In this document: positions 15,664 through 22,054 of the stretch, one piece after another
Numbering within the stretch: position 1 is the stretch's first letter
Layout: each line of letters starts with the position of its first letter
IMG/VR virus record: IMGVR_UViG_3300045996_000284
Coordinates: 1-22,245 of that record
Reading direction: 5' to 3' (one strand)
Length of the DNA stretch: 22,245 bases
Origin: a virus
Position numbers and translations under genes: made by a program
The notes under the pieces: model-generated
What the model was told of the DNA's origin: nothing
Databases searched by the model: none
Seen by the model: only the letters and a program-made list of their open reading frames with translations

Positions 15664-16260
15664 TCAGTAGTGGTAATCCCCGATATGCTTCACCTCGAGC
15701 GTCGGCTCACACCACGTCTCAATCCCGACTTTGGCCGCTTGCTCAGAAAACCACCGGTCATCCGTCATCGAGAGCCGGCCGGTCGCATCCCACGTCATCC
15801 CGAACCACGGTTGCGGGATCTTCTTGAGGGCTTCGACCTTCACCAACATGCAGCCAAAGCCGATCGAGTGGCAGATAAACGGTTCGTTCGGCATCATGGC
15901 GGGGTTCGCAAACTCGATCATGCCGTGGTCCGTGAGCATCGTAACGACCGTCTGCAGCGGCATCTTTCGCATGTTGTACGCGGCCCCAATGATCCCCTTA
16001 TCGGCTTTCATTAAGGCGCCCAACGCCCCCGGAGGAATCGACATATCGTTGTCCAAGATCCACGCGTAGTCGCAGCCCGCTTCAACCGCTTGCGTACAGC
16101 CCAACCACCGGCCATGGCACCCGTAGGTACTCGGGATGTCAGCCATCAGAAATTGCACAGCACTCGAGAGGCTGAACATCTCGGACACCACATCCGGCAG
16201 CAACGATCCCTTGACCGTGCCGCCGTGCGGCAAGACCACCATGACGGTTCGAGGTGTCAC
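15664..16260 (-). CDS. Phage glycosyltransferase, GT-A-like, in the structural operon
   Basis: 198 residues when started at GTG 16260, which overlaps the preceding stop as GTGA; an ATG six codons further in (16242) is an alternative. The frame stays open to 16347 but that extension lies over the upstream gene and looks like frame shadow. The fold is read from 'RTVMVVLPHGG' (first beta strand), 'CTQAVEAGCDYAWILDNDMS' with D-N-D at residues 70-72 in the place of the metal- and nucleotide-sugar-binding DxD, 'HSIGFGCMLVKVEAL' (131-145, acceptor-side region), 'TDDRWFSEQAAKVGI' with D-D at 167-168 and a late histidine (H192). This matches family-2-type GT-A transferases acting in the cytoplasm. The sugar and acceptor are unknown; a virion protein is a reasonable guess. 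About 200 residues is short for the family. Confidence 0.78.
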   Translation of the reverse strand: MTPRTVMVVLPHGGTVKGSLLPDVVSEMFSLSSAVQFLMADIPSTYGCHGRWLGCTQAVEAGCDYAWILDNDMSIPPGALGALMKADKGIIGAAYNMRKMPLQTVVTMLTDHGMIEFANPAMMPNEPFICHSIGFGCMLVKVEALKKIPQPWFGMTWDATGRLSMTDDRWFSEQAAKVGIETWCEPTLEVKHIGDYHY

Positions 16261-16541
16261 GCTTTGACCGGGGCAGACTTCGTGAGTTTCACCATCGATT
16301 CGATCGTCAACTTGGCCGCGTCCTTCTGCCAGCCGTCGACCAACCACACTTTGTACGTCACCACCGCACCCTTCGGACCCGGTGTCGGGACGATCGCGTG
16401 CGTGTCATGCCACTCCACACCCGGAGCTTTCCGCAACAGCCGGCGCAACACCCCTTCTTTCTCGCGTTGCTCAAGATAAATTTGGTGCTCCCGTTCCAAC
16501 TGTTCTTTTGTCTTGCGGGCTCCGACGATTGCGTCTGCCAT
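16257..16541 (-). CDS. Unknown 94-residue phage protein
   Basis: 94 residues from ATG 16541, chosen because AGGAGG lies five bases upstream; a GTG at 16544 would be only two bases from that site. The N-terminal half is strongly charged and helical ('KTKEQLEREHQIYLEQREKE', 'VLRRLLRK'), likely a coiled coil. The second half is a short beta/alpha segment ('GAVVTYKVWLVDGWQ') with a lysine-rich end. I do not recognise the family. It is the first gene after the intrinsic terminator, and its stop overlaps the glycosyltransferase start, so the two are probably made together and may cooperate. Confidence 0.75.
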   Translation of the reverse strand: MADAIVGARKTKEQLEREHQIYLEQREKEGVLRRLLRKAPGVEWHDTHAIVPTPGPKGAVVTYKVWLVDGWQKDAAKLTIESMVKLTKSAPVKA

Positions 16542-16546
16542 CACAT

Positions 16547-16552
16547 CCTCCT
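16547..16552 (-). promoter_or_regulatory. Ribosome binding site that decides the start at 16541
   Basis: AGGAGG on the minus strand is five bases before ATG 16541 and only two before the in-frame GTG at 16544, so the ATG is the better start. It lies just after the T-run of the terminator at 16559-16595, so ribosome loading and termination are tightly adjacent. Confidence 0.7.
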
Positions 16553-16558
16553 GGTTAG

Positions 16559-16595
16559 AAAAAAGCCCGACCCCACGTCACCGTGAGATCGGGCC
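16559..16595 (-). terminator. Intrinsic (rho-independent) terminator at the end of the head module
   Basis: Read on the minus strand, GCCCGATCTCAC pairs with GTGGGGTCGGGC (12 pairs, two of them G-T) around a six-base loop GGTGAC, followed at once by seven T. It lies 20 bases after the stop of the 65-residue gene and 18 bases before the next ATG. It separates the head genes from the glycosyltransferase and tail genes and probably sets a higher transcript level for capsid genes. No promoter for the downstream genes is obvious in the 17 bases that remain, so they may depend on read-through. Confidence 0.88.
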
Positions 16596-16615
16596 CTGTT
16601 TGCACTGGCTCGCCA

Positions 16616-16813
16616 TTAGGCGATCGGAGAGGTTTCTTTGGTGATCAGGTAATTCAGAATCGCCTTCACACTACAAATCAACGACGCCTTGTTCTTCGAA
16701 TACACGGAATCCGAGATCCGTAATTCGATGGCTTCGGACGAAGTGGAAGACCCTTCCGTGACCTGGCTCACTTGCTGTTCTCCAAACACCACGCTGTAAA
16801 AACGATCTGCCAT
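16616..16813 (-). CDS. Small phage protein next to the decoration gene
   Basis: 65 residues from ATG 16813 (MADRFYSVVFGEQQ). An in-frame GTG at 16852 would add 13 residues, but those codons form a perfect hairpin and the AGAGGTG site serves the ATG, so I take the shorter form. The sequence has a beta start, 'GSSTSSEAIELRISDSV' and a helical end ('LICSVKAILNYLITKE'). Small proteins of this style are often found after the capsid and decoration genes of BPP-1-like podoviruses (recollection, not searched). The role is unknown; it may be a head completion or stabilising protein. Confidence 0.75.
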   Translation of the reverse strand: MADRFYSVVFGEQQVSQVTEGSSTSSEAIELRISDSVYSKNKASLICSVKAILNYLITKETSPIA

Positions 16814-16816
16814 GTT

Positions 16817-16823
16817 CACCTCT
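16817..16823 (-). promoter_or_regulatory. Ribosome binding site that decides the start at 16813
   Basis: AGAGGTG on the minus strand ends three bases before ATG 16813 (core GAGG about five bases away). It directly follows the 16827-16853 hairpin and favours the ATG over the GTG at 16852. Confidence 0.65.
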
Positions 16824-16826
16824 AGT

Positions 16827-16853
16827 AGTGGCTGCGTTTTTACCGCAGCCACT
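16827..16853 (-). other. Perfect 10-bp intergenic hairpin, not a terminator
   Basis: On the minus strand AGTGGCTGCG, a seven-base loop GTAAAAA and CGCAGCCACT form a fully paired stem between the decoration gene (stop at 16868) and the small gene starting at 16813. No T-run follows on either strand, so termination is unlikely. Possible roles are RNA stabilisation, a processing site, or control of the adjacent ribosome binding site. Confidence 0.7.
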
Positions 16854-16867
16854 GACAGGGTTGAGGG

Positions 16868-17380
16868 TTACTGAACGAAGTAGACTTTCACTTGGACGGC
16901 GCCGGTCCCGGTCGTGACGTCGGTTGTCACCACGGTCAAGGCCACGTCGTACATGCACTTCGGATCGGCCGAGGCGCCAACCGCTTCCCAGATCCTCTGG
17001 CTCTGCTTGGCGATGGTGTTCACCGTCGACTCTCCGATCACGCTCGCCAGCGCGACGGCCGAGGCGCAATCGATGGCTGACACGAAGAAATCTGCGTCTA
17101 CCACCGCGCCACCGTCTGCGTTCGTCCGATACAAGCCGAGATCGAATTTGCCGGCTGTCTGCGCCCCGCTCTGGAAATGCACATCCACCACGACGGCGCT
17201 CGACGGAATCTGTACCAGGCGGATCACTGAGGTGATGCTCAGTGAGGCCGTGACGGAGGCCAGATAGCCCACCGCACACTTGACCACTGCGCCTTCACCC
17301 AAACCGGGGTTATTCAGCACCCGAGGAGTGGCTTCCCGGTTCGTGATCGCCGTACTCTTCAGGGTAAGATCAACTGCCAT
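16868..17380 (-). CDS. Putative head decoration / cement protein
   Basis: 170 residues, alanine-, valine- and threonine-rich and almost wholly beta, with segments such as 'VIRLVQIPSSAVVVDVHF' (residues 52-69), 'GKFDLGLYRTNADGGAVVDA' (77-96) and 'YDVALTVVTTDVTTGTGAVQ' (143-162). The gene follows the major capsid gene by 45 bases, with AGAGGTG about six bases before ATG. Genes at this place in podovirus genomes usually encode a protein attached to the capsid surface, and the sandwich-like composition fits. This is position plus composition; the family is not proven. It could also be a head fibre. Confidence 0.65.
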   Translation of the reverse strand: MAVDLTLKSTAITNREATPRVLNNPGLGEGAVVKCAVGYLASVTASLSITSVIRLVQIPSSAVVVDVHFQSGAQTAGKFDLGLYRTNADGGAVVDADFFVSAIDCASAVALASVIGESTVNTIAKQSQRIWEAVGASADPKCMYDVALTVVTTDVTTGTGAVQVKVYFVQ

Positions 17381-17425
17381 TGGTGCACCTCTTCTGTCTT
17401 GACGTTAAGGGTTATGGTCTACGAT

Positions 17426-18322
17426 TTAGGCCCTGTAGCTCTCAATGTTGTAGACCTTGTTCTCTTCGATCCGTGTCGCGCCCACCGTCAAGTAGACGTA
17501 GGACTGATACGGTTCACCCTGCAGATCGTTCCGCTTGGAGATCGAGGTCGTCACGTCGTTCCAGATACCGAGGTGCATTCCGCTCTTGCACCACACGGGG
17601 ACGTCGACTTCGTTGGTACCGGCTGCGGCTGATTCGATCAACTCGCAGTGCACCATCTCGATGCCGAGGAAACGATTGACGCGGCCGTCCTTCAGTACGG
17701 GCTTATCCATCCCGTTGAAGTCGGACGAAATCACCTGCATTTCCGTCAAGAGGTTCGCTTCATCCTTGGCGGTGAGGCCGAGGTACACTTGTTCCATGTC
17801 GAAATCGACGAACTGTTGGCCCATGATCGACTTGACATCGAGCATCTTCTGGACGTTCAACCGGCTGTTGGCGCCACCGATCGCGACGTCAATTTCGTTG
17901 CCGGATGTGAAGGAGGTCGAGGTCGCACCCTGTTCGCCCGTCTTGGCGGTGCCGGTAAAGGCATCGATGATCACGCGATCGATCTTGCGACCGGCCGCGA
18001 ACACGGCGTTCTGGGTGTACTTGGATTCGGGATCGGTCAACAGACGGAGCTTGTCGAAGGTATCAATCAACTGCGGGAGATCGCTGTCAGAGGGGAACAC
18101 CCACCGACGATCGACCGACGCATCGACGCGGCCCATCGGATTGAACCGACCGGTCACATCCTGCATTTCGACGGAGCCCATCTGATCGACGGGAGACGCC
18201 TGTTTGCCGACATAGCGGCCTTCAGTCACCTTGTCACGCAGTTTGCTCCCCTTGATCTGGAGCAACAGCATGATGTTGGAACTGAAGCTGATAACGTAAT
18301 GGTTAGGGATATTGAGCGACAT
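17426..18322 (-). CDS. Major capsid protein
   Basis: 298 residues. The order portal, scaffold, then this protein, and its composition, identify it as the HK97-fold capsid subunit. Visible features are an N-terminal arm (1-60, 'KLRDKVTEGRYVGKQASPVD'), 'RRWVFPSDSDLPQLIDTFDK' near 73-92, 'FAAGRKIDRVIIDAFTG' near 109-125 (spine-helix region), and a C-terminal part with 'MHLGIWNDVTTSISKRND' that resembles capsid proteins of BPP-1-like podoviruses. It has only two cysteines. It has its own long leader with a candidate promoter and a hairpin (18323-18495), as expected for the most abundant product. The ribosome binding site is AGAGG, seven bases before ATG. Confidence 0.85.
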   Translation of the reverse strand: MSLNIPNHYVISFSSNIMLLLQIKGSKLRDKVTEGRYVGKQASPVDQMGSVEMQDVTGRFNPMGRVDASVDRRWVFPSDSDLPQLIDTFDKLRLLTDPESKYTQNAVFAAGRKIDRVIIDAFTGTAKTGEQGATSTSFTSGNEIDVAIGGANSRLNVQKMLDVKSIMGQQFVDFDMEQVYLGLTAKDEANLLTEMQVISSDFNGMDKPVLKDGRVNRFLGIEMVHCELIESAAAGTNEVDVPVWCKSGMHLGIWNDVTTSISKRNDLQGEPYQSYVYLTVGATRIEENKVYNIESYRA

Positions 18323-18362
18323 AGAAAGCCTCTTTCAGCAACCACAAAAGGGTTAATGACTA

Positions 18363-18391
18363 GGGCTTTCCTGTCGCCTGAGACAGGGCCC
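18363..18391 (-). other. Strong hairpin in the capsid gene leader
   Basis: On the minus strand GGGCCCTGTC and GACAGG-aaa-GCCC pair (ten pairs with a three-base bulge) around the loop TCAGGC. It lies in the untranslated leader about 40 bases before the capsid ATG. There is no T-run, so it is not an intrinsic terminator. It may stabilise the capsid mRNA 5' end or be a processing site. Confidence 0.6.
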
Positions 18392-18437
18392 GGTGACCGA
18401 CTGTTCGGCTCCGGTATGGAGTTCCCGAAGGGAAAAC

Positions 18438-18518
18438 TTGACTCTAGGTTACTCTCCTTAGTTTATCGTGTCAAGGGGATTTCCTAGTTGACATTTCAGA
18501 CAGTCAAATTTTGTTGAC
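18438..18518. repeat. Cluster of five TTGAC/GTCAA pentamers before the capsid gene
   Basis: TTGAC occurs on the plus strand at 18438-18442, 18488-18492 and 18514-18518, and on the minus strand (seen as GTCAA) at 18470-18474 and 18503-18507. The pair 18488/18503 forms an inverted repeat with a ten-base gap. The copy at 18470 is the -35 box of the candidate capsid promoter. The cluster straddles the end of the 67-residue gene (stop at 18496) and the start of the capsid leader. It may be a regulator-binding array or simply promoter-like sequence. Confidence 0.45.
18446..18474 (-). promoter_or_regulatory. Candidate sigma70 promoter for the capsid gene
   Basis: On the minus strand a perfect TTGACA (18474-18469) is followed by 17 bases and TAACCT (18451-18446). 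The -10 box matches only three of six positions, but these are the three best conserved (first T, second A, last T). It stands in the only gap over 100 bases in the window and 124 bases before the capsid start. Confidence 0.5.
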
Positions 18519-18699
18519 CGCCGACGATCGGGACGGTTTGCTGGGTCGCGTTCAACTGAGCCACCATTGACCCCACCTGGGCAAACTTGTCGGGGCCCAT
18601 CACTTTGATGATCGCGATAATCCACATGGCGAGATGCGCTTCCACGCGCTGCCCGTTAGGAAGGGTCAACCCCATCATCATGCCGAAATTGTTGTTCAT
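18496..18699 (-). CDS. Unknown 67-residue protein between scaffold and capsid genes
   Basis: 67 residues. The N terminus is methionine- and asparagine-rich (MNNNFGMMMGLTL), followed by a hydrophobic helix 'AHLAMWIIAIIKVMGP' (residues 22-37) that could be a membrane segment or a buried helix, then a polar tail rich in Q, V and N. The start overlaps the scaffold stop as ATGA, with GGGAG about ten bases upstream, so it is coupled to scaffold production. I do not recognise it. It might assist procapsid assembly. The capsid leader begins immediately after its stop. Confidence 0.65.
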   Translation of the reverse strand: MNNNFGMMMGLTLPNGQRVEAHLAMWIIAIIKVMGPDKFAQVGSMVAQLNATQQTVPIVGGQQNLTV

Positions 18700-19628
18700 A
18701 GCGCCATGCTCCCAGGATACGCGATTGCTTCCAACTGTCGGACCTTCTCGCGCGCTTGCTGACGGACTTGCGGATCCTGGCTTGAAAACATTTCCGCGTG
18801 CTCCCGGCTCGTCTGCAGTTCCTTCAGTGCTGCCTTGGCTTGATCCGCCGACATCCCCTTGAACCCGTTGCCGCCACTGGGCTTGAACCCGGCCGGCTTC
18901 GAATCCTCGAGCGCCACCTTGGACCCGATCTTGTGCAAGAGTTCCATCGTGCGCTTCGGGCCGAGTTCGTTCTTGAACGCATCAAGTTCCTTCTGGCCCA
19001 GATCCAACGCTTCAGCCGCGCGGTTGACCGACTCCAAGTTTTCCTCGTAGCTGTCTTTCCACGCGGTCTTGAGTTCCGCAATCTCGGCGGCATTGCGCGT
19101 TTCCGTCTTCTGCGTATGCGCCTCCTGCAGCCCTTTCACATGCGCGTTCCACTTCTCCGAGATCACGTTGACTTGATTCTGCGAGAGCCCCGCTTCGTGG
19201 AAAATCGGCTTGAACGCATTCGCCAGTTCACCCTTGTCACCCTCGGGCAACTTGATTTGGTAGTCGTTCGCCGTCTTCGGCCGGCCGAGCTTGTCGTACA
19301 CGGGGCCCCACTCTTTGGGATCCCCACTCTTCGGAATCTTGACCACCGAGTTCAGATCCCCGGTCAGCTTTTCCAGATTCCGATACGACGTAAACTGATC
19401 ATTCGGAGTCTTCCAACCACGTTCTTTTATTGTGACCAGGGCGTTATCGTCATACCCGATGGCTTTCCAGTGATTATCCCCCCAGGCTTGGCCCGCTTCC
19501 GGAAAGGAGACGCCGGAAGCTGGAGGAGTGCTGCCAGTAGCAGGAGGAGTCCCACCAGCGGGAGCACCACCAGCACCATCACCACCGGAAGGCACACCGT
19601 CTGGACTAAGGAATAGACCTCTTCGCAT
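18696..19628 (-). CDS. Capsid assembly scaffold protein
   Basis: 310 residues. The first 40 residues are a glycine/proline/alanine-rich flexible stretch ('GGDGAGGAPAGGTPPATG'); the rest is mainly helical and charged ('KTETRNAAEIAELKTAW', 'ESVNRAAEALDLGQKELDAF', 'ADQAKAALKELQTSREH'). A block near residues 55-130 ('WKTPNDQFTSYRNLEKLTG', then 'RPKTANDYQIKLPEG') is one I associate with podovirus scaffolds. The C terminus is basic and helical ('QQAREKVRQLEAIAYPG'), the part that in other phages touches the capsid subunit. It sits between the portal and capsid genes as expected. AAGGAG is eight bases before ATG 19628. Confidence 0.8.
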   Translation of the reverse strand: MRRGLFLSPDGVPSGGDGAGGAPAGGTPPATGSTPPASGVSFPEAGQAWGDNHWKAIGYDDNALVTIKERGWKTPNDQFTSYRNLEKLTGDLNSVVKIPKSGDPKEWGPVYDKLGRPKTANDYQIKLPEGDKGELANAFKPIFHEAGLSQNQVNVISEKWNAHVKGLQEAHTQKTETRNAAEIAELKTAWKDSYEENLESVNRAAEALDLGQKELDAFKNELGPKRTMELLHKIGSKVALEDSKPAGFKPSGGNGFKGMSADQAKAALKELQTSREHAEMFSSQDPQVRQQAREKVRQLEAIAYPGSMAL

Positions 19629-19631
19629 CGC

Positions 19632-19934
19632 TTACGCTCCTTGGTTGGGTGGGAGTTGCTTATTGCCATAGATGGCCCAGAGTTGATCGTCGCTTAATCG
19701 GAGATGATGCTGGATTCTCAACCACACCTCCCGGCGCCCCACGAGGACGTCCGAGAGCCGGGGATCTTCGAGATACGTTGACTCGTTCGCACGACAAAAT
19801 TTTGCCAGGTCTTCGAGGACCATACGGCCAGATTCCGTCTGGGGATCGAGGGCCCGGAGATAGGCCAGTTGGCGAAGTTTGAGAAAGCCACGGGCTTTTT
19901 CGTACCAGTTGACGACTGTCTCGGTAGCGGTCAC
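19632..19934 (-). CDS. Bbp19-like phage protein
   Basis: 100 residues from GTG 19934, which overlaps the portal stop as GTGA. The core 'VLEDLAKFCRANESTYLEDP' followed by 'VLVGRREVWLRIQHHLRLS' matches the Bbp19-like family first named from Bordetella phage BPP-1: L-x-x-L-A-x-F-C, then G-R-R-E-V-W-x-R-I. The protein is fully helical. Family members lie between the portal and scaffold genes of podoviruses and are of unknown role, perhaps in head assembly. Its stop is three bases before the scaffold ATG, and its last codons carry the scaffold's ribosome binding site. Confidence 0.82.
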   Translation of the reverse strand: MTATETVVNWYEKARGFLKLRQLAYLRALDPQTESGRMVLEDLAKFCRANESTYLEDPRLSDVLVGRREVWLRIQHHLRLSDDQLWAIYGNKQLPPNQGA

Positions 19935-21592
19935 TTGGGTTTGGGTAGCACGGTTTTAGCTAAGGCTGACGCGGCCGGCGCCATCTCTGCCATCTGCTGT
20001 TGCTGGGCGGCTTGCGCGCGTTGCTCCCGCTTCGCGGCGACTTTGGCTTCACTCGCCATCCACCGCGTCGGGACCGCTTGGATGTCGGCCAACTCGGGAA
20101 TCGCGACGTCCATATCGAACCGATCCAGTGGAGTCACATCGCCCGTCAGTTGCACATAGTTCGTGGTGTATTCCATCGTCCGCAAAAATCCCGCTGCATG
20201 TTCAGCCCTTGCCATTCGAGACAAGGGTGAGTCGTACCGCACCGTGTATTCCCCTTTGGCTTCGAGGAGAGCGGGGGGCATTGGTGGGACGAGTTTCTGT
20301 CTGACGAGAAGATCAATTTCACGATCGATCATTGGCCCAAGCGATTCACTTTGCTGACGTCCCATCGTCGGAGAGAGGAGGGCGCCTTTCTCTCGGGCGC
20401 GTTCAATGACCTCTGTGGCTGTCATTTGTGGCGATTCGACCAAAATTTGAAATAAGGTGACCAAAAACCAGTCGTTAATAACGTGTTGCTCAATAGCCAT
20501 GAGCTTGTCGCCAATGGCAATGTTTCCCGTGGGCAGCGTGTGGACTAAGGGTTTGCCATCGGCACTCACGCCACCGGGATTGATCGCGCCCGGACGCATG
20601 GAGAAGGTGTCGACGATCCCGTCATCATGCGCGAGGAGCACGGGATCCACTGTGCGGTGCCCTTGTTTCAGCACCGTCTTTTTCATTTCGTTGAGGGTCT
20701 TGATCGAGGGGAGCGCGAACATGGCAGGAGAACGGCCGTAAGTTTCTCCGGGTGTGGTGACGTACCGGGAAATTGAATACGGATTAGTATGGTAGCCCCC
20801 TTCTTCAACGGTACATTTTCCGGTAAGCGACACGTAACAGCTATAGAACTCCATCCCGTCGTAATCGAGCCGTTGAGGATCATAGCGGGCGGCATCACGC
20901 GGGGCCACTTTGTGAATAAACCAGTGCTCTTTCGTGTGCGCGTCGGGCTTTTGGCTTTCGGCAACGAACACCTCCGGGAGATTGTCGAGTCCGAATCGCT
21001 CGACCGCTTGCTCAGTGGTGAAGGGGAATCGACGATACACTCGGTCGATGATCCCCTGATGGTTCTCAAAGAAGTACATCTGCCCAAGGTGACAGGCCGC
21101 ATAGCGCAACCCTTTCTCGCCCTTCATCCCCTGCAACGCATCCGTGTAGATCGAGCCCGTGCCGAACGCGCCCAGCATCATGTAATCTTCGTGCTTTTGA
21201 CTGGCGAAGTTCGCTTTGGGGGCGTAGCGGTGACGGAAGAGGGCGCGCGTTAATTCATCGAACCAGAGCCGGGTCGCGCGATCTTTGAGGAGGTAATCGT
21301 CGCTCGGTACCGCTTGATGCCACGTCGAATTGCGGGGAGTAAGCATAGACTCCATAGCGGCAGCAAAACGAGTGAGAGCGAGAGCAGCAGTGGAATCGAC
21401 CATTTCATGCGTGTTCTGTTCTCCTTTGGTCAGCGAGGTTCTATTCTGCGCGCCGAAGTGGTTGGCGTAATTCGGGAGCACGCGAAGGGCGATCTGTTCC
21501 CAGTTGGCTTCCAAGTGCCCACGGATCCCGGCCGCAGACTCTTGTTCCTTGATCACCTTCAGTGCGTTTTCATCGGAATCTTTTTTCGGCAT
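19931..21592 (-). CDS. Portal protein (head-to-tail connector)
   Basis: 553 residues, the usual size for T7-like portals. The N-terminal part ('QIALRVLPNYANHF' near 32-45, 'EMVDSTAALALTRFAAAMES' near 62-81, 'MLTPRNSTWHQ', 'GAFGTGSIYTDAL' near 141-153) is the characteristic opening of the podovirus head-to-tail connector family. Later blocks are 'GRSPAMFALPSIKTLNEMKK' near 290-310 and 'MTATEVIERAREKGALLSP'. Twelve copies form the ring through which DNA is packaged and released. The C terminus is alanine/glutamine-rich. The start follows the 57-residue gene by one base. The terminase should lie to the right, outside the window. Confidence 0.92.
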   Translation of the reverse strand: MPKKDSDENALKVIKEQESAAGIRGHLEANWEQIALRVLPNYANHFGAQNRTSLTKGEQNTHEMVDSTAALALTRFAAAMESMLTPRNSTWHQAVPSDDYLLKDRATRLWFDELTRALFRHRYAPKANFASQKHEDYMMLGAFGTGSIYTDALQGMKGEKGLRYAACHLGQMYFFENHQGIIDRVYRRFPFTTEQAVERFGLDNLPEVFVAESQKPDAHTKEHWFIHKVAPRDAARYDPQRLDYDGMEFYSCYVSLTGKCTVEEGGYHTNPYSISRYVTTPGETYGRSPAMFALPSIKTLNEMKKTVLKQGHRTVDPVLLAHDDGIVDTFSMRPGAINPGGVSADGKPLVHTLPTGNIAIGDKLMAIEQHVINDWFLVTLFQILVESPQMTATEVIERAREKGALLSPTMGRQQSESLGPMIDREIDLLVRQKLVPPMPPALLEAKGEYTVRYDSPLSRMARAEHAAGFLRTMEYTTNYVQLTGDVTPLDRFDMDVAIPELADIQAVPTRWMASEAKVAAKREQRAQAAQQQQMAEMAPAASALAKTVLPKPK

Positions 21593-21593
21593 C

Positions 21594-21767
21594 TTACCGG
21601 TACCTATGCACCACCAGGGGCCATGACGTCAGCTTGTCCATCCCATCGGGCGCCGGATCACATCGACACTCGACCGTCAACGTGTGGTCGTCTTCATCGA
21701 TCTCGCCGTCATCGTCCACCGGGCATACATGAATCGCGGATCGCTTCTTGAAGATCGCCCATTTCAT
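21594..21767 (-). CDS. Small conserved-type protein just upstream of the portal
   Basis: 57 residues, found by reading the minus strand by eye. It runs from ATG at 21767 (MKWAIFKKRSAIHVCPVDDD) to TAA at 21596-21594, one base before the portal ATG. The middle is acidic ('GEIDEDDHTLTVECRC') with C-x-C, and the end is 'SWPLVVHRYR'. This looks like a small protein often found directly before podovirus portal genes: K-W start, I-H-V, an acidic D-D-D-G turn, C-x-C, and a final V-x-H. That comparison is from memory. The paired cysteines and a nearby third (residue 15) could bind a metal. The role is unknown. Confidence 0.72.
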   Translation of the reverse strand: MKWAIFKKRSAIHVCPVDDDGEIDEDDHTLTVECRCDPAPDGMDKLTSWPLVVHRYR

Positions 21768-21770
21768 CGT

Positions 21771-21845
21771 TCATGGGTGCCACAAACAGTTGCACACCAT
21801 CTGCGTGTACACCACCGCAACAACGATCCAAAACAAAGGCCACAT
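21771..21845 (-). CDS. Possible 24-residue membrane peptide
   Basis: A very short frame starts at ATG 21845, sharing bases with the preceding TGA as TGATG, and ends in TGA (21773-21771) three bases before the ATG of the 57-residue gene. It reads MWPLFWIVVAVVYTQMVCNC and four more residues. The first 13 residues are a compact hydrophobic stretch able to span or enter a membrane. The exact fit between two genes suggests it is translated and hands ribosomes to the next gene, which lacks a good site of its own. It may be a functional micropeptide or only a coupling device. Such a short frame can also arise by chance. Confidence 0.45.
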   Translation of the reverse strand: MWPLFWIVVAVVYTQMVCNCLWHP

Positions 21846-22054
21846 CACAATCCTGTCAAATACGTTTGCGCGTTGGCTTGCGCCGTGCGTTGCGCTTTGG
21901 GATCCGTCAAAAATGTAGAGGCACGTCCTTGACGTAGCCTCTCGTTTTTCATTGCGGCTTCGGTTTTCGCGGCCACGTCCGCATCATTGATCGTAGGCGC
22001 CACCGGAGCCGCCTGAGGAATCGACGGCATTTTAGGATTGAACATGGCAGCCAT
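21845..22054 (-). CDS. Small phage protein with R-x-G-R-A-S-T-x-L-T motif
   Basis: 69 residues. The N terminus is proline/alanine-rich (MFNPKMPSIPQAAPVAPTIN), followed by an acidic helix and 'RLRQGRASTFLTD' at residues 39-51. This layout (M-F-x-P-K-x-P, A-P-T-I-x-D, then R-x-G-R-A-S-T-x-L-T) is a recurring small protein of podoviruses, near the packaging and portal genes. Its function is not established. The start shares bases with the preceding stop (TAATG) and the stop shares bases with the next ATG (TGATG). Confidence 0.75.
   Translation of the reverse strand: MAAMFNPKMPSIPQAAPVAPTINDADVAAKTEAAMKNERLRQGRASTFLTDPKAQRTAQANAQTYLTGL

Noticed and set aside
16261-16347. N-terminal extension of the glycosyltransferase to 16347
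   Set aside because: It overlaps the 94-residue gene, has shadow-like composition, and the GTGA start at 16260 and the first beta strand fit better.
16814-16852. GTG start at 16852 for the 65-residue protein
   Set aside because: The codons make up the perfect hairpin, and AGAGGTG serves the ATG at 16813.
18363-18391. Capsid leader hairpin as a terminator
   Set aside because: No T-run follows it on either strand.
19500-19605. Repetitive GGAG/CACC-rich stretch as a tandem repeat
   Set aside because: It is the glycine/proline/alanine-rich N terminus of the scaffold gene and has no regular unit.
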